Assembly: GCF_000427445.1 (NCBI RefSeq)
Contig: NZ_ATYA01000001.1
Span: 122,694-186,693 of the forward strand
Direction of reading: 5' to 3'
Length of the DNA: 64,000 nucleotides
Origin: Methylocapsa acidiphila B2
GTDB taxonomy: Bacteria; Pseudomonadota; Alphaproteobacteria; Rhizobiales; Beijerinckiaceae
Position numbers and translations under genes: made by a program. Positions 11,201 to 18,927 of this stretch are shown here, piece after piece. The notes below the pieces were generated by a model. That model was not told the DNA's origin. It searched no databases and saw nothing but the letters and a program-made list of their open reading frames with translations. Each line of letters starts with the position of its first letter. Within the stretch, counting starts at the first letter, position 1.

Positions 11201-12289
11201 GAAGGCGTTTCCGGTTTCGAGCAGACGGCTTTCCAAGCTGACGACCTCTTCGTGTCCTCAGTGATGCAACAGACGGATTTCTGGCTCTCCGATCATAAGG
11301 TCGATCCGAGCGGCGTCACCCTGTGCGAGCGGCACAGTTGGCCCTATCCGTCGGGCGACACCGCGCAGGAGCCCTACGACACGTTGAAGGCGCCGCGCCC
11401 TTGTGAGCAACGGACCTGGCGCGCTTGGTTTGCCGGCTACGGGGCCGGTTCCCGAGTCAGCGGGGAGCTTCCGCTTGGGTCGGCGACATTGCGGGACAAT
11501 GGATCCGGCATTTCAGCGGGGCTCGACTACCAACTCCGTCCTGAAGCCCTTATCGGCTTCGCGGCAGGTGCCGGATCGTCAGGCTTTGGCGTAGCCGACC
11601 GGGCAACCAGCGGCTCATTGCAGACCGGTCATGTCGCCCTTTATGGCGCGGGACGCGCCGGGTCGTTCTATACGAGCGCGGTTTTCGCCTACAACTGGTC
11701 CGATGTGAACGAGAGGCGTTTCGCGATGATCCCGGGCACGAACGCGCCGATCGTCCCAGTGCCAGGATTCGCCGAGAATCTGATCGGAAATTTTCGCGCC
11801 GACTCGTTCAGCGGCCGGATCGAGGCGGGCTGGAAGACCTCTTTCGCTGCGGTGAACGTCACTCCATTTCTTGCTTTTCAATTCGACAGTTTGAATATGC
11901 ACGGCTTCTCGGAAACAGCGGACCACCAGCCAAGCGCGATTGGGCTCACCTTCGCTGACAAGACGATTGCCTCGTTGCCCAGCTTCCTCGGCGCAAAGTT
12001 CGAGACTGACTTCGCCTTGCCGAGCAACATGACGCTTTCGACATCGCTTCAGGTCTCATGGATGCACGAATTCGAGGTCTACAGACCGATCCAGGCGGCG
12101 TTCCTGGCGGCCCCTGGCTTCTATTTCTCGGTAAATGGAGCCCTCGCGCCGCGCGATTCCGCACGCGTCAATGCGGGGCTCAAACTCGACCTAACAAGCA
12201 ATTTTGCGTTATTCACCAACTTCATTGGCGATTTCTCAGGAAAAGGAGAGACCGTCGCGGGTACCGGCGGCGTAAAGATCGCATGGTAG
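2225..12289 (+). CDS. Giant repeat-rich type Va autotransporter
   Basis: The protein has about 3,354 residues and is predicted to be secreted to the cell surface. I place the start at the ATG at 2225: it follows an AGGGGG ribosome site and begins a signal peptide ending 'RDAAAQ' at about residue 41. The passenger holds about 40 imperfect repeats of roughly 50-85 residues, each carrying a core like 'GIFAQSVGGGGGNGGF', as in Gly-rich beta-helical adhesins. A two-Cys segment (CERHSWPYP..RPCEQ) precedes the C-terminal barrel. The barrel, about the last 300 residues, runs from 'RTWRAWFAGYG' to the terminal 'GGVKIAW' and matches the autotransporter beta-domain. No protease motif was seen. Known for the family: the barrel translocates the passenger. 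Inference: adhesion or biofilm role; ligand unknown. Long near-identical DNA repeats could allow changes in copy number. Confidence 0.88.
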   Translation: MSTLSRGAPTPYFGSMLKLAGSLAPFLLVPTVFMPRDAAAQCAPLTGTVNCAGNLTGVNTTFTNPPVTEVDLSGLTSNIVGQTGAQLTSSFGTAGSGHIGVGFIDGGTGDGGTNAGDVTINVTAPPPGAGFQLNAGNAIGLDAESHGGTGGAGGTNFATSLLLPPFFAFGTGGTGGAGGSGGAVNITTSGSGLITTTGDNHHGILALSIGGAGGTGGDADALLGFVGNGGNGGNGGASNSVTVKNTLDVTTSGGAAAGIWAQSVGGAGGNGGTAAGSAVNNGGSGAAAASGSPVQVTNSGTILTQNTNAVGIFAQSVGGFAGSGGGAYGAFSFGGNPSSAGNGGPVTVTATGGAITTTGVGSTAIFAQSIGGGGGAGGGGGGIVGFGGSGSSGGTGGEVIVSNAAILTLEKDLSSGIFAQSVGGGGGTGGIGVGVGVAGVGGAGGAGGDGGVVQVFNTGRINLSGSGSLNPSSGQSIDAAGIYAQSVGGGGGNGGFGLGIAPVGVGGTGGEAGNGQSVLVQNSGDIIHSPCGDCTEAPTIFAQSIGGGGGDGGKSFAGLVAVGGNGGGGGFGNLVTVNNNGNLTASGGMSAGIFAQSVGGGGGNGGYAIAAGAFLAAAVGGNGAKGGSGGAVCVNANGACNGVIAGLAPVTIQTNGFRSAGIFAQSVGGGGGAGGSASAFSVGIYGSASLAIGGTGGSGGTGGNVFVGSAGKITTVGDYSAGIDASSVGGGGGNGGFAISATGGATYASLALAFGGSGGAGNIGGAVTIASTTNISTNGAYASAIEAHSIGGGGGNGGFTVGVAGSAGAGLALTFGGAGGAGADGGVVNVSSVGNLTTGVPGSGVASANSDGIFAESVGGSGGSGGFAISASFGVYGNLSLGLGGNGGKGGDGKAVTVNNNNPATLGNQITTYGSLSDGIFAQSIGGAGGAGGFAVAAGASSYVSVNLGFGGGGGSGGNSDVVKVVSFGGISTFGSRSDGIFAQSLGGGGGNGGFSVAAGGAQYGALSLSMGGSGANGGQGRDVSVDSQGVIATRGDQSTGIFAQSLGGGGGDGGFAVSGTLTTSDTSLNASLAIGGDGGTGATSGSVHVGSVGDISTAGLSSAGIIAQSIGGSGGNGGFSGALQLQNGGAAVARSIGGNGGSGNKGGAVDVESTGNITTQLANSTGIFAQSVGGGGGNGAFSLLLQATYNSTTNLITPKSVGGNGGSSSPGGDVAVTSIGTVATHGVLSDGILAQSVGGGGGNGGFSVGASLSYNGSADVNSVGGNGGTGNDGGKVTVNASASAASSVPGYSIVTTADSSIGILAQSIGGGGGNGGFSVGGSLSINDSASVSTVGGTGSAGGKGGIVNVTNSGGISTGGNNSDAILAQSIGGGGGNGGFSVAGSVSISGGSAKAQTVGGDGGAGNTAGDVKVVSNYVDNSTSAITTTGDMSVGIFAQSVGGGGGNGAFAISGALSIDKDVKANATGGGAGGGNLAGNVTVNSGGLIMTGTANFVGGVFVNALSGAGSVGILAQSIGGGGGSGGVSGAISLSTGGDAATNTIGGKGGAGSDGQKVTVDTLIGSQIVTFGDNASGILAQSVGGGGGNGGFTIGASFTNGSDAKGSTDSVGGTGAGGGAGGEVQVTNRGTIATFGLLSDGIIAQSIGGGGGNGGFAIGGTLNLNGDATTNTTGGQGGAGSNGGKVTVDNSGAIFVNAAGTIGILAQSIGGGGGNGGFAGGLSISTGGKAVTNSVGGSGAGGGDADQVQVTNSAAITANGDQGVGILAQSVGGGGGNGAFALTGSLSTQASTEVLGTGGNGGAAGKGGVVIVANNLGGAITTNGAMAHGIIAQSIGGGGGNGGFSAAANVSLGGDAKSTVGGGAGGAGGAASAVTVDNFDQIVTKGASSVGILAQSVAGGGGAGGFAGGLSFSSGGEVNNSVGGDSGGVGAASSTVTVTNHLGAVIHTFEANSTGILAQSIGGGGGDGAFSISGGVAGSGNGMAQSVGGNGGAGGAGGLVIVNNDGSIQTDKALSYGIYAQSIGGGGGSGGISVAGAYSSSGGATSTVGGTGSAGGDGGEVRVTNTGSILVKGAGSVGIYAQSVGGGGGAGGFSGALNFTSGGQLTNTVGGAGAGGDGGKVTVISTGSIQTLSADSVAVIAQSIGGGGGNGAFSVSAQDGSLDGSALQVGGGGAGTQGANGPVLVQISGGTILTGGDLSYGLLSQAIGGGGGNGALSVPDPLTIGILGSAQNVGSSGTISGDGNPLNAQNANVIGTTGAGSIGFAGQSIGGGGGTSGVTGDVTFTAAGPLSLTVGGSASGAGGRSGGSAVVANTASLIQTGGDAATPASGDAAVGLLGQSIGGGGGSALYAFGVVSGTAGHVTLTLGGSETGVANGGPLTLTSGGQITTLGRFAPAVIGQTIGGGGGFGAVTASSGISASGVQFQLGSTGGVGGNADPTNGSTWAINSGTIGTDGLLSDAIVAQAIGAGGGLAGFVSDGAQKPALAGFVVGAAAGAAGNGSSVVLGNQSTILTTKAGALGIIAQSIGGGGGTAQAYGVSGVGPVILGASGGAGGNGGLVTLSSAAAITTSGEGAHAILAQSIGGGGGFVEAFDGPLLALNVQAGAGSAGGNGGDVTVKVQAAIKTTGAGAHGVIAQSVGGGGGMVGAGEFATALPTFGSFAGSVGAAGTAGAVEVDATANIMALGVNSTGIVVASTDATGRGGPIIVTVATGAIVAGGVGSGGTPGNGDEPANAVRFIGGAANKLTNHGYLTTVSGVAGFTVTGGLGDDAVDNFGRVDGSVDLSAGANSFHNEATTDNFLTTGIFNSGAIVWLGGANLLQNDGLISPGAYLNELTTNVTGNFLQTPTGVYGLDLEFKDQTSDRINVLQTGLIGGQATVGGAVNVNILNPGLAVPGSHVVTILHAEGGETHPGLGLTSVPTAVATYGLAYTPTDINLDYAINFSPAGLTLNEHSVGYAVNAIQTARSSPAFVPIAAALFYQPTVAALGAVYDSLSGEGVSGFEQTAFQADDLFVSSVMQQTDFWLSDHKVDPSGVTLCERHSWPYPSGDTAQEPYDTLKAPRPCEQRTWRAWFAGYGAGSRVSGELPLGSATLRDNGSGISAGLDYQLRPEALIGFAAGAGSSGFGVADRATSGSLQTGHVALYGAGRAGSFYTSAVFAYNWSDVNERRFAMIPGTNAPIVPVPGFAENLIGNFRADSFSGRIEAGWKTSFAAVNVTPFLAFQFDSLNMHGFSETADHQPSAIGLTFADKTIASLPSFLGAKFETDFALPSNMTLSTSLQVSWMHEFEVYRPIQAAFLAAPGFYFSVNGALAPRDSARVNAGLKLDLTSNFALFTNFIGDFSGKGETVAGTGGVKIAW

Positions 12290-12815
12290 ACACTTGGCTG
12301 GTCTTGCCGGGAGAAAGGCCAGTAGTAACGAAACGTCCAAAATATACGCACAGGGGAAATCGGGCTGAACGCTCCGTCAAGCTCAAGCGAAGTCAGGAGC
12401 AGATTCTGGCGGGAAATGGCAAATGCCAGCCCACCCCCCGCCAAGTCACTGGCAATCTTCAATCCCCCGCCGTCTTTGCCAGATGGCATTTGATGAGGGT
12501 CTTCGTCATTTTATGTGGAGCGGCGACTAATTGAGGGCATCATCCTCGCTGGCAACAATTCGATGCCAGCACGGCCGAACATGGCGCGCTTGAGGCGCGG
12601 ATCGGAATGCTGGATTGGGCGCGGCAGGAAGCGCAAAATCTGGTTGGAGGGCGCTGCGATCTCGCGCGACAGCACATGCAGCGCGCGCTCGCCGACGCGT
12701 TACGAGCTGGGCGCAAACCCAAGACACAACCTGGGGCTGATCCCGCCGCCTTGATATGTATGATGCCAAACGCTCGGCCTCGCAGGAGTCAAACTTTGTC
12801 GAGATCGAACGGCGC
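12290..12815. other. Intergenic stretch with small dyads and a transposase tail
   Basis: Just after the autotransporter lies a weak dyad (CTGGTCTT..AAGGCCAG, about 12298-12325), a possible terminator without a clear U-run. Around 12415-12490 the words AAATGGCAAATGCCAG and GCCAGATGGCATTT recur in inverted form. The rest is the transposase tail listed separately and sequence in which I see no gene. Confidence 0.4.
12512..12606 (-). pseudogene. ISL3-like transposase C-terminal tail
   Basis: The minus strand reads 'DPRLKRAMFGRAGIELLPARM' and stops at 12512. This resembles the well-conserved end of ISL3-type transposases (LKRxMYGRAxxxLLxxRxL). Nothing upstream continues the family, so only the last 30 or so codons survive. 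The call is based on a short motif. Confidence 0.45.
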
Positions 12816-13061
12816 TTATTTCTTCTTCCGCGTCGAAGTAATTTTCACGGGCGCGGCGCCATCGAGCGCATTCAGAGCCAATTCCCTCGCTCGCTTCGCA
12901 ATTCTGAGGCCTACCTTGAACTTGTCGACGCTCAGTTGATCGCTCTCCTGCGAATCCGGTTCATCGATGAGGTTGGCGACCAGAACCTTATACAACGTCT
13001 TCACCTGATCTTCGTACGCAGCTTCGATCGCAGCAGCTTCCGGGACGCTTGGATTTGGCAT
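12816..13061 (-). CDS. Small helical hypothetical protein
   Basis: The protein has 81 residues and probably folds as helices (an Ala/Glu-rich stretch, 'QVKTLYKVLVANLID', 'RIAKRARELALNAL') with a basic tail 'STRKKK'. An AAGGGG ribosome site sits a few bases upstream of the ATG, which supports expression. I do not recognise a family. It lies between transposase debris and the broken topB, in what looks like former plasmid backbone, so an accessory plasmid gene is a reasonable guess and no more. Confidence 0.55.
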   Translation of the reverse strand: MPNPSVPEAAAIEAAYEDQVKTLYKVLVANLIDEPDSQESDQLSVDKFKVGLRIAKRARELALNALDGAAPVKITSTRKKK

Positions 13062-13226
13062 AGGTCACCCCTTCTGCAATCCAACGACATGGCTCGGCTG
13101 CCAAGTTAATGCGAACGCGCTGTAGGCGCTAGGCCCCATCGAACGGCCCAGACGAGCGTCCGCCCAAAAGACGCCACGTTCAGACGCAGACATCAAATTC
13201 CTGTCAATAGGCCAGAAGCAATGGCT

Positions 13227-15383
13227 TTATTCCCGCGCGTGCTCGTCAAGAAACCGGCGGCACGCCTTAAAATCGCGGTCATAGCCTGCGGGCAGGGGAA
13301 GGTTCTTGCTACGCGCAAGGCTTTGCGCATAGGCGACCATTTTGGCGGTCGGCGCCGCCGCGGTCGGCTTAACTTCCGCATCGGAGACGGGAATGGGAGA
13401 CGTCTTGGGTTTCCTCGTTAGCGGCCGTCTAACCTTCGTCGCGAGACGACTTCCGACCGGCTTAGCCTCCTTCACCGCGGCGGGGCTAGCGCCTTGTCCG
13501 CCGGGCCGTCGACGGCCCGATCGAAGAGCTGGCGCGGGAACCGTCAAATCGACCGCTCCGCTCGATGGTCCGAGCGATGCCTTAATCAACTCGAGGGCCG
13601 CGTCCGCGATGCCGTCGATCACGGCGCGAAAGTCAGCTCTCCCGGTGACGACCTCGTCCAGCCGCATCTCCCATAAAGCCGTCGTCCCAGGATCTACTAG
13701 CGCAGGCGCCGCGCCGCGCAAGAGTTCAAAAAGCTGAAGTCCCGCAGGGGTCGGCAGGACCAGCTTTCCCTCCGCAGCCAACAAGTTCTGACGCTTCAAA
13801 CCCTTGATGATTTCAGCCCGGGTCGCGGGAGTGCCAATGCCCTTGGCTTCCTTGAGCCGATCGCGAAGGGCAGGGTCTTCGACAAATCGCCAGGCGTTTT
13901 GCATGGCGTCCACCAGCGTGCCCTCATTGTAGCGGGGCGGAGGCTGAGTTCTTTTCGCTTCGACCCGCGCATCGGACAGGACGGCAGTTTCTCCGTCACT
14001 AAGAGATGGCAAAGTTTGCTCGTCCTCCGCCTCACTGTCCAGATCAGCCGCCTGATAAACGGCCTTCCAGCCGAGCCGCAAGGGAATGCGCCCCACAGCC
14101 CGGAATTCCGCCGGGCTGCCCTCGGGAACCGGAACCGATAACGTGACGACCGTCTGCCTATATTCGTAATCGAGCATCACGGCGGCCAAGTAGGAGCGGC
14201 AGATGAGCGCGAACAACCGCTTTTCGTCATCGTTGAGGCGCGTCAGGCGTGTTTCGAGGTCGTCCAGAACGTTGACATTGGGAACGACGGCATGATGCGA
14301 CACGCCCTCGAGCGCTTTGTCGCAGAAGTGGCCGGACTTGCCGCGGCGGATCACCGGCGGGGCGATTTCGAGGTGAGCGAAACCGCGCAGTTGAGTCAAC
14401 GCGGCGACAATCGAAGGCGCGTCGCTGATCTGATTTTCGGTCAGGTAGCGCGCTTACGCGCGCGGATAGGTGATCAGCTTCTTGCCCTCGCCGTCATAGA
14501 GCTCCTGCGCCACGGAAAGCGTCTTGTCGGCCGTCCAGCCCCAGCGCTGGCCGCAGGTCTTCTGCAAGGATGGAAGATCGAACAGGCGCGGCGGCGCCTG
14601 CCGCTTTTCGTCAACCGCAACCGATAATGGCCCCTGATGTCCGGCCGCGGCCTTTGCGATCGCTTCGGCGCGAAGACGCACCTTGATCCTCGCTTTGGCG
14701 GGAGGGGCGCAGCGCATCAGGAAGCTGCCGCCCGCGACGGTCGCAGTAGCGACAACCTCAAAATAATCCTCGGGCCGGAAGTTGCGGATTTCCTGCTCGC
14801 GCAGGCAGACAATGGCCAGCGTCGGCGTTTTGACCCGGCCGATTCCGATCACGCCGCGCACCCCAGGCGCGAGCAAAGTTTTCGTCGCGGTCCGGGTGAG
14901 CGAAAGATTGAAGATCTGGTCCGCCTGCTGGCGCGCCACCGCCGCCTCATAAAGCGGTCGCATCTCCGCGTTTGGCTTCAGCCGGGCGAAGGCTTGCTGC
15001 AGCGTCTTCGGATCTTGCGCCGTGAACAGAGCCCGCTGCACCCGGCCGCGATAACCGACATGATCAAGGATTTCCTGCCCGATCAGCTGACCTTCCCGAT
15101 CGCAATCTGTCGCCAGGATGACTTCGTCGCAGGTCCTCAGCGCCGCGGCGATGGCCTTGAGTTTCGTCGGCTTATTGCCCTCCTTGGACGGGCGGGTAGG
15201 ATATAGCCCATCGGGCTTGAGCACGTCGCAGGACCAGCTCTTCCAGGCGCTATTGACCTCCTCTGGCTCGGCCAGACGGAGGAGGTGGCCTTCGGCGGGA
15301 AGGATTTCTCCGAACCGCGCGCCAAGCGCCGCGCGGAGATCCCGCGCTTGGCTGGCCTTTTCTGTAATGATCAAAGTCGCCAT
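13227..15383 (-). pseudogene. topB: DNA topoisomerase III with one in-frame stop
   Basis: A single frame of 719 codons runs from 15383 to 13227 and is broken only by a TAA at 14454-14456. The N-terminal part has the Toprim domain (MATLIITEKASQAR; 'ATDCDREGQ' acidic motif near residue 93) and the type IA core ('GIGRVKTPTLAI'). The catalytic tyrosine in 'LITYPRA' is intact, and the stop follows three codons later, where the family has Glu (YPRAExRYL). The remainder (ARYLTENQI..) continues in the same frame to a basic C-terminal tail. Known role: decatenation of DNA, often plasmid-borne beside transfer genes. Inference: a recent nonsense change has killed it unless the stop is read through or is a sequencing error. 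Confidence 0.85.
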
Positions 15384-15742
15384 GGCTCACGCCGCATCGA
15401 AAGCCGATTGCAGCCTAGCCCGTTGATGAGAACGAAGAAAGAACAAAATTGCGTAGCAGAGGCCCCATCGGGACCGAAGCTGTCCTCCGGGCGTGTGTCC
15501 GAAACGATTTTACCCCCAGCATAGGCCATGAGTTTCCTTGGATGATAGGGACGCCCCCTGGGGTCAGGCGACCGGGAACGACTATAGGATCGTGTTCATA
15601 CGTCACATAGGCGGCTTTACCGCGCGCGTAGGCACGGGCCGACAATTCCGAGCGGTGGCGTCCGTTGAGCCGGCGCATTTGATCTATCTCTGGATCATAC
15701 GTAGCCTCGCGCCCTTCGGTCGGACTCCTCTGGCGCCGCCTC
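15384..15742. other. Intergenic stretch upstream of topB, no gene seen
   Basis: I see no convincing coding frame, hairpin terminator or repeat. The topB start codon at 15383 lies at its left edge, so the topB promoter, if any, should be here. No consensus promoter stands out. Confidence 0.4.
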
Positions 15743-15955
15743 TTAATCTATCAGGCCTCGTTTGCGAGCCTCTTCCAGAGCAAATGAACGGGCCTGATTT
15801 CGTCCCGCAAAGCCAAGCGGATTTGCTTTGACGCCGGGTACACAGTCAAATTTTCTGTCTTTGATCGCGAATAAAAATCGGGCGCTTGTCGATAAATCGC
15901 AAATGCGAATAAGCGTTTCGTCGGCCGCTTCGACAACAAATTGATCTTGGCTCAC
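15743..15955 (-). CDS. Small hypothetical protein
   Basis: I choose the GTG at 15955 because a GGAAAGG ribosome site lies just upstream; the frame is open further, to a TTG at 16018. The 70-residue product begins MSQDQFVVEAADETLIRICD and ends 'SFALEEARKRGLID'. It has no signal peptide or membrane segment and I cannot name a family. Its place between topB and the traG relic suggests it belonged to a plasmid transfer or upkeep region. Confidence 0.5.
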   Translation of the reverse strand: MSQDQFVVEAADETLIRICDLSTSARFLFAIKDRKFDCVPGVKANPLGFAGRNQARSFALEEARKRGLID

Positions 15956-16195
15956 TTCGGGCCTTTCCTCGGCCTCGCGCCGGCCTTTCAATGACGCGAA
16001 GCAAACTGTGCGCCGCAAGGCGATCTAAGAAGAGCAGAATCGGATCGGCGTGAATCTCACACATGACGAAGGGCGCCAATGTCAGGTTGAGCGGACTAGG
16101 AATTCTCCAAGTCAAGAAGCGCAGCGCGAACGGGCCGCAATCCGGCCGCCAGCGAACCCATCAAGATCAATGCGCGACAAAAGGTCGCCTTCAGG

Positions 16196-16639
16196 GTCGC
16201 AAGGTAGGTGGGGCGCGCCTGTTTATCCGCTGGCCGCATTCTTCTGGAGGCAAGACGCCGACGCTCCATCGATCTTCGTCGAGGGCGCCTAAATCGCCGC
16301 ATCCGGCTGGTTCATCTCAATCATGGCTGCCATCGGAATGTCGGTCCGGCGCGCCCTGCGAGGCGAAGCACGTCAAGACCTGAGGTTTCGGCGAGATGGG
16401 CGCGCCGCCCAGCGAGATGAAGTGCGCTAGGGTCTGGTCTGCTCAGCTTGGACGGCGTCGTCCAGGGCAGCTTGAAGCGCAACTATCTCCGCCATGATGG
16501 GCGGGAACGCATTCTGTGTTTCGCCCCGCCCCGATCCGGCAAGGACGTTGGCCTCGTGGCCGCGTCGCTTTTGACTCGGACGGGCTCCGCGATCGTCCAC
16601 GACATCAAAGGCGAGGACCAGACGCTTACCAAGGCCTGA
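16196..16639 (+). pseudogene. traG: TraG/VirD4 coupling protein relic
   Basis: Three conserved blocks of the type IV secretion coupling ATPase are readable in order. They are 'APVYPLAAFFW..APSIFVEGA' (16204-16289), then after a TAA 'IAASGWFISIMAAIGMSV' (16293 on). After a frame change come 'YLRHDGRERILCFAPPRSGKDVG' and 'SAIVHDIKGEDQTLT' (to 16636). The Walker A reads APPRSGKD where the family has APTRSGKG. The gene stops after about a quarter of its normal length. Known role: coupling the DNA-relaxase complex to the mating channel. This copy is clearly dead and is evidence that the replicon once carried conjugation genes. Confidence 0.75.
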
Positions 16640-16705
16640 GGGGGAGAGCGGCCGCGCAGCTTTTGCGGGCGCGGGCCCATCAGCTTAAGGAGAATGCGCC
16701 CTAAA

Positions 16706-17260
16706 TCATACGGCGGGCTCGACGCTATCGAGGTACCGGACCCACGCTTCAGGCAGGCCGTGCGCTCGCGCTCCCTCGCGTAAGAGCGAAAGATAGCGCA
16801 AGGACGGGTGTCCGTCATTGGCGTTTCCCTCGGCTATATAGGTCATCGCCTTCACCAACCGTCCGTTGGCGTCTTCGACGTTCAGCCAATTCGGATGATA
16901 TCTCCCGCCCGGCAGGCCTTCCGTCGCGTTGAGGTGAAGCATGTCCCGGCCCGTAATTTGATAGAGGACGCCCCATACTTCCGCGGACGCATCCGCGCAG
17001 ATGTTCGCCGGAGCCGCTTTTCCTTTGGGCCTTCCGTCGAGATTGAACCGCAGCCGGTAACCCTCGAGCCTGCCGATCCGCGATTCCAGCGGCCGCATTC
17101 CGCGGCGATCAAGAAAGACGCGCTCGTGCATGTTCGAGCCATAGGCGAAGTACCACGCTCGATCCGAAGGACGTCCGACCCGCTCCAAATCATGGAGCCG
17201 ATAGACCCATCGGGACGCGATCCAGGATTTCGCCGTCAGCGTTCGCCATCGAATTCGCAT
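16706..17260 (-). CDS. Gamma-glutamylcyclotransferase-like protein
   Basis: The protein has 184 residues. After about 34 residues the domain begins with 'WYFAYGSNMHERVF', the YGSN substrate-binding loop of the GGCT/AIG2-like fold. 'EVWGVLYQIT' and 'EGLPGGRYHP' follow, the second carrying the Glu-containing region expected for cyclotransferases. Family members convert gamma-glutamyl amines or peptides to 5-oxoproline. The exact substrate cannot be told from sequence. An AGAAGA lies upstream of the chosen ATG, but a later start close to the domain is possible. It points away from the toxin-antitoxin pair that follows and probably forms its own unit. Confidence 0.75.
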   Translation of the reverse strand: MRIRWRTLTAKSWIASRWVYRLHDLERVGRPSDRAWYFAYGSNMHERVFLDRRGMRPLESRIGRLEGYRLRFNLDGRPKGKAAPANICADASAEVWGVLYQITGRDMLHLNATEGLPGGRYHPNWLNVEDANGRLVKAMTYIAEGNANDGHPSLRYLSLLREGARAHGLPEAWVRYLDSVEPAV

Positions 17261-17501
17261 GGTCGTCTTCTAGCTTAGGGTCTGGCGCCTTGGAAACCCA
17301 CCGGGGTCGTCGCAGCATGGACTTCATCGCGCTCCGCCGGGGTTCACTCCGGTCGGGGTCGAGGCAAGCATGAAAAATCTTCGGACGCCCGAAGAAGCGC
17401 TGAAAATGGATCTTTTTCATTCGCGTGGCTTGAAGAACCGCTCGCGTTTTGCGTCTCTGTCCCGTTGCAGAAGTTCTGCGCCGCCTTGAAACTTTCAGCG
17501 T

Positions 17502-17528
17502 CATCTGTCATATTAAACACGACAGATG
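17502..17528. promoter_or_regulatory. Inverted repeat upstream of the Xre-RES pair
   Basis: CATCTGTC (17502-17509) is mirrored exactly by GACAGATG (17521-17528) across an 11-base AT-rich spacer. It lies just before the ribosome site and chosen GTG of the antitoxin. Autoregulation by antitoxin binding to such a dyad is usual for this class of toxin-antitoxin pair. The operator role is inferred. Confidence 0.55.
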
Positions 17529-17541
17529 TCAGAGGACCTTT

Positions 17542-18028
17542 CGTGGCGGAGCTGATTGAACATGAGACGCCCACGTCCGAAGCCGTGGAGCTTCAGCGTG
17601 TGGCGGACCTGCTGGGCGGATCCCGGATCCTTCGGCGCAAGCTGAAGAACCCGCTCGACGCCCACGAGATGCTTCTCCAGGGGCTGCCGGGAAAGGCGCT
17701 CAGCCACCTCATCCACAACCTCGTGGTCCTGGGGAGGACTGGCGCCTTCGAGAAGGCTGTCGGGATGAGCCTGCGCACCTTTCAGCGCCGCAAGGATGCG
17801 CCCGGAAAGCCGCTCAGCCAAGAGCAGAGCGGGCGCACCTGGAAGTTCGCCGAGATCCTCGCCAAGGCGACGGCGGTGCTCGGGTCGCAGGAAGAAGCGG
17901 AGCAATGGCTCGAGCGTCCCGCCATGGGATTGAATCAGCGACGTCCGATTGATCTTTTGGCGACGCCCGCCGGCGTGGAGATGGTCGAGGATTTCTTGGA
18001 GCGTCTCGAGTACGGCGTTTACGTGTGA
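17542..18028 (+). CDS. Xre/MbcA/ParS-type antitoxin
   Basis: I choose the GTG at 17542 because AGAGGA sits six bases upstream; the frame is open from a TTG at 17465. The protein (about 161 residues) has an N-terminal helical Xre-like part ('FEKAVGMSLRTFQRRKDAPG', a helix-turn-helix). Its C-terminal ParS/MbcA domain reads 'WKFAEILAKATAVLGSQEEAEQWLERPAMGL' and ends 'LLATPAGVEMVEDFLERLEYGV'. Known for the family: it binds and silences the RES toxin and represses its own promoter. The stop overlaps the toxin start (GTGTGA), so they are coupled. An 8-bp dyad upstream is the likely operator. Confidence 0.88.
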
Positions 18029-18534
18029 CCCCGCTTCCGGCGGCGCTTGGCGGCGGCGAGCTTGTAGCCTGGCGGCTGGAACAGGCGACATTTCGCGCGG
18101 CCTGGGACAGTGGCGAAGGCGCCTATCGGGTCGGCGGCCACTGGAACAGCAGGGGCCTGCGGGCGGTCTACTGCTCCATCGACCCGGCGACGGCGATCCT
18201 CGAAGTCGCTGTGCACAAGGGCTTCAAGGCGCTGGACACGGTTCCGCACGTCCTCACAGCGGTGACCATAACCGAGCCGTCAAGTGTTCACATCGTGGAG
18301 TCGGCGGCCGTTCCAAACCCAAATTGGCTGAGGCCGGGCATTCCCAGCGCCGGCCAGCAAGCCTTCGGCGACGCGCTGCTTGTTCGGCACAAGTTCGTCC
18401 TGATCCCAAGCGCGGTATCGACCTATAGCTGGAGCCTGATTTTCGTCGGAACGACAGCGGCTGGGGCCTACGCCCTTAGGTCCCAAGAGCCTTTCGCCCT
18501 CGATACGAGTCTGCATCCGCCGCGCAATCCCTAA
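18025..18534 (+). CDS. RES-domain toxin (ParT/MbcT-like)
   Basis: The protein has 169 residues and starts at a GTG overlapping the antitoxin stop by four bases. The RES motif residues are visible: the Arg in 'VAWRLEQATFR', the Glu in 'AILEVAVHKGF' and the Ser in 'VSTYSWSLIF'. A 'RVGGHWNSRGLRAVYC' block is also typical. Characterised relatives either degrade NAD+ (MbcT) or ADP-ribosylate a metabolic enzyme (ParT), stopping growth when the antitoxin is lost. Which reaction this one performs cannot be read from the sequence. It is intact in length and in all three motifs. Confidence 0.88.
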   Translation: MTPLPAALGGGELVAWRLEQATFRAAWDSGEGAYRVGGHWNSRGLRAVYCSIDPATAILEVAVHKGFKALDTVPHVLTAVTITEPSSVHIVESAAVPNPNWLRPGIPSAGQQAFGDALLVRHKFVLIPSAVSTYSWSLIFVGTTAAGAYALRSQEPFALDTSLHPPRNP

Positions 18535-18753
18535 GAAGGATGTTCGTCCTCCAAAAAACAATTACGCGTCCCAATCAACGGAAAAGTCCACGAAGAACGG
18601 ACTCCGTCCGCGACGGCGGCCGCAAACTCGCCAATTCAGTTCATGAAACAGGGCGCCACGACGCCGCAGCGGGGACGGGAGACGCAGAGAGGGAAGGCGG
18701 ACCAGGCTTTACGACGATGGCGATTATCGCATTGATATTACGCGCATTGTATT

Positions 18754-18781
18754 GGTTCGCATAATTTTGCAGTATGGAACT
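18754..18781 (+). other. XerCD dif-like site 1
   Basis: The left 11-bp arm is GGTTCGCATAA (18754-18764), the spacer TTTTGC and the right arm AGTATGGAACT. The layout of 11, 6 and 11 and the CGCATAA core of the left arm match the XerC/XerD-binding plan (E. coli dif has CGCATAA, 6 bp, TTATG). The right arm is imperfect (AGTATG for TTATG). A second, better site in the same orientation lies at 28777. Confidence 0.5.
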
Positions 18782-18927
18782 TGCCCCTCCCTTGCACGAC
18801 GATCCGCTCGACCTCGTCGAGCGTCATTTCCTCGGTGCAAAACTCAACATGGCCTTCGCCGCCGTCGCCGAGGTCGGCATGTGACAGGGCAGGGGGCTGC
18901 CGCCAGAAGCTGTCCATCCTCGCTTTC

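Noticed and set aside
16050..16700. A working type IV secretion or conjugation system
   Set aside because: Only a frameshifted quarter of traG is present, with no relaxase or mating-channel genes in the window.
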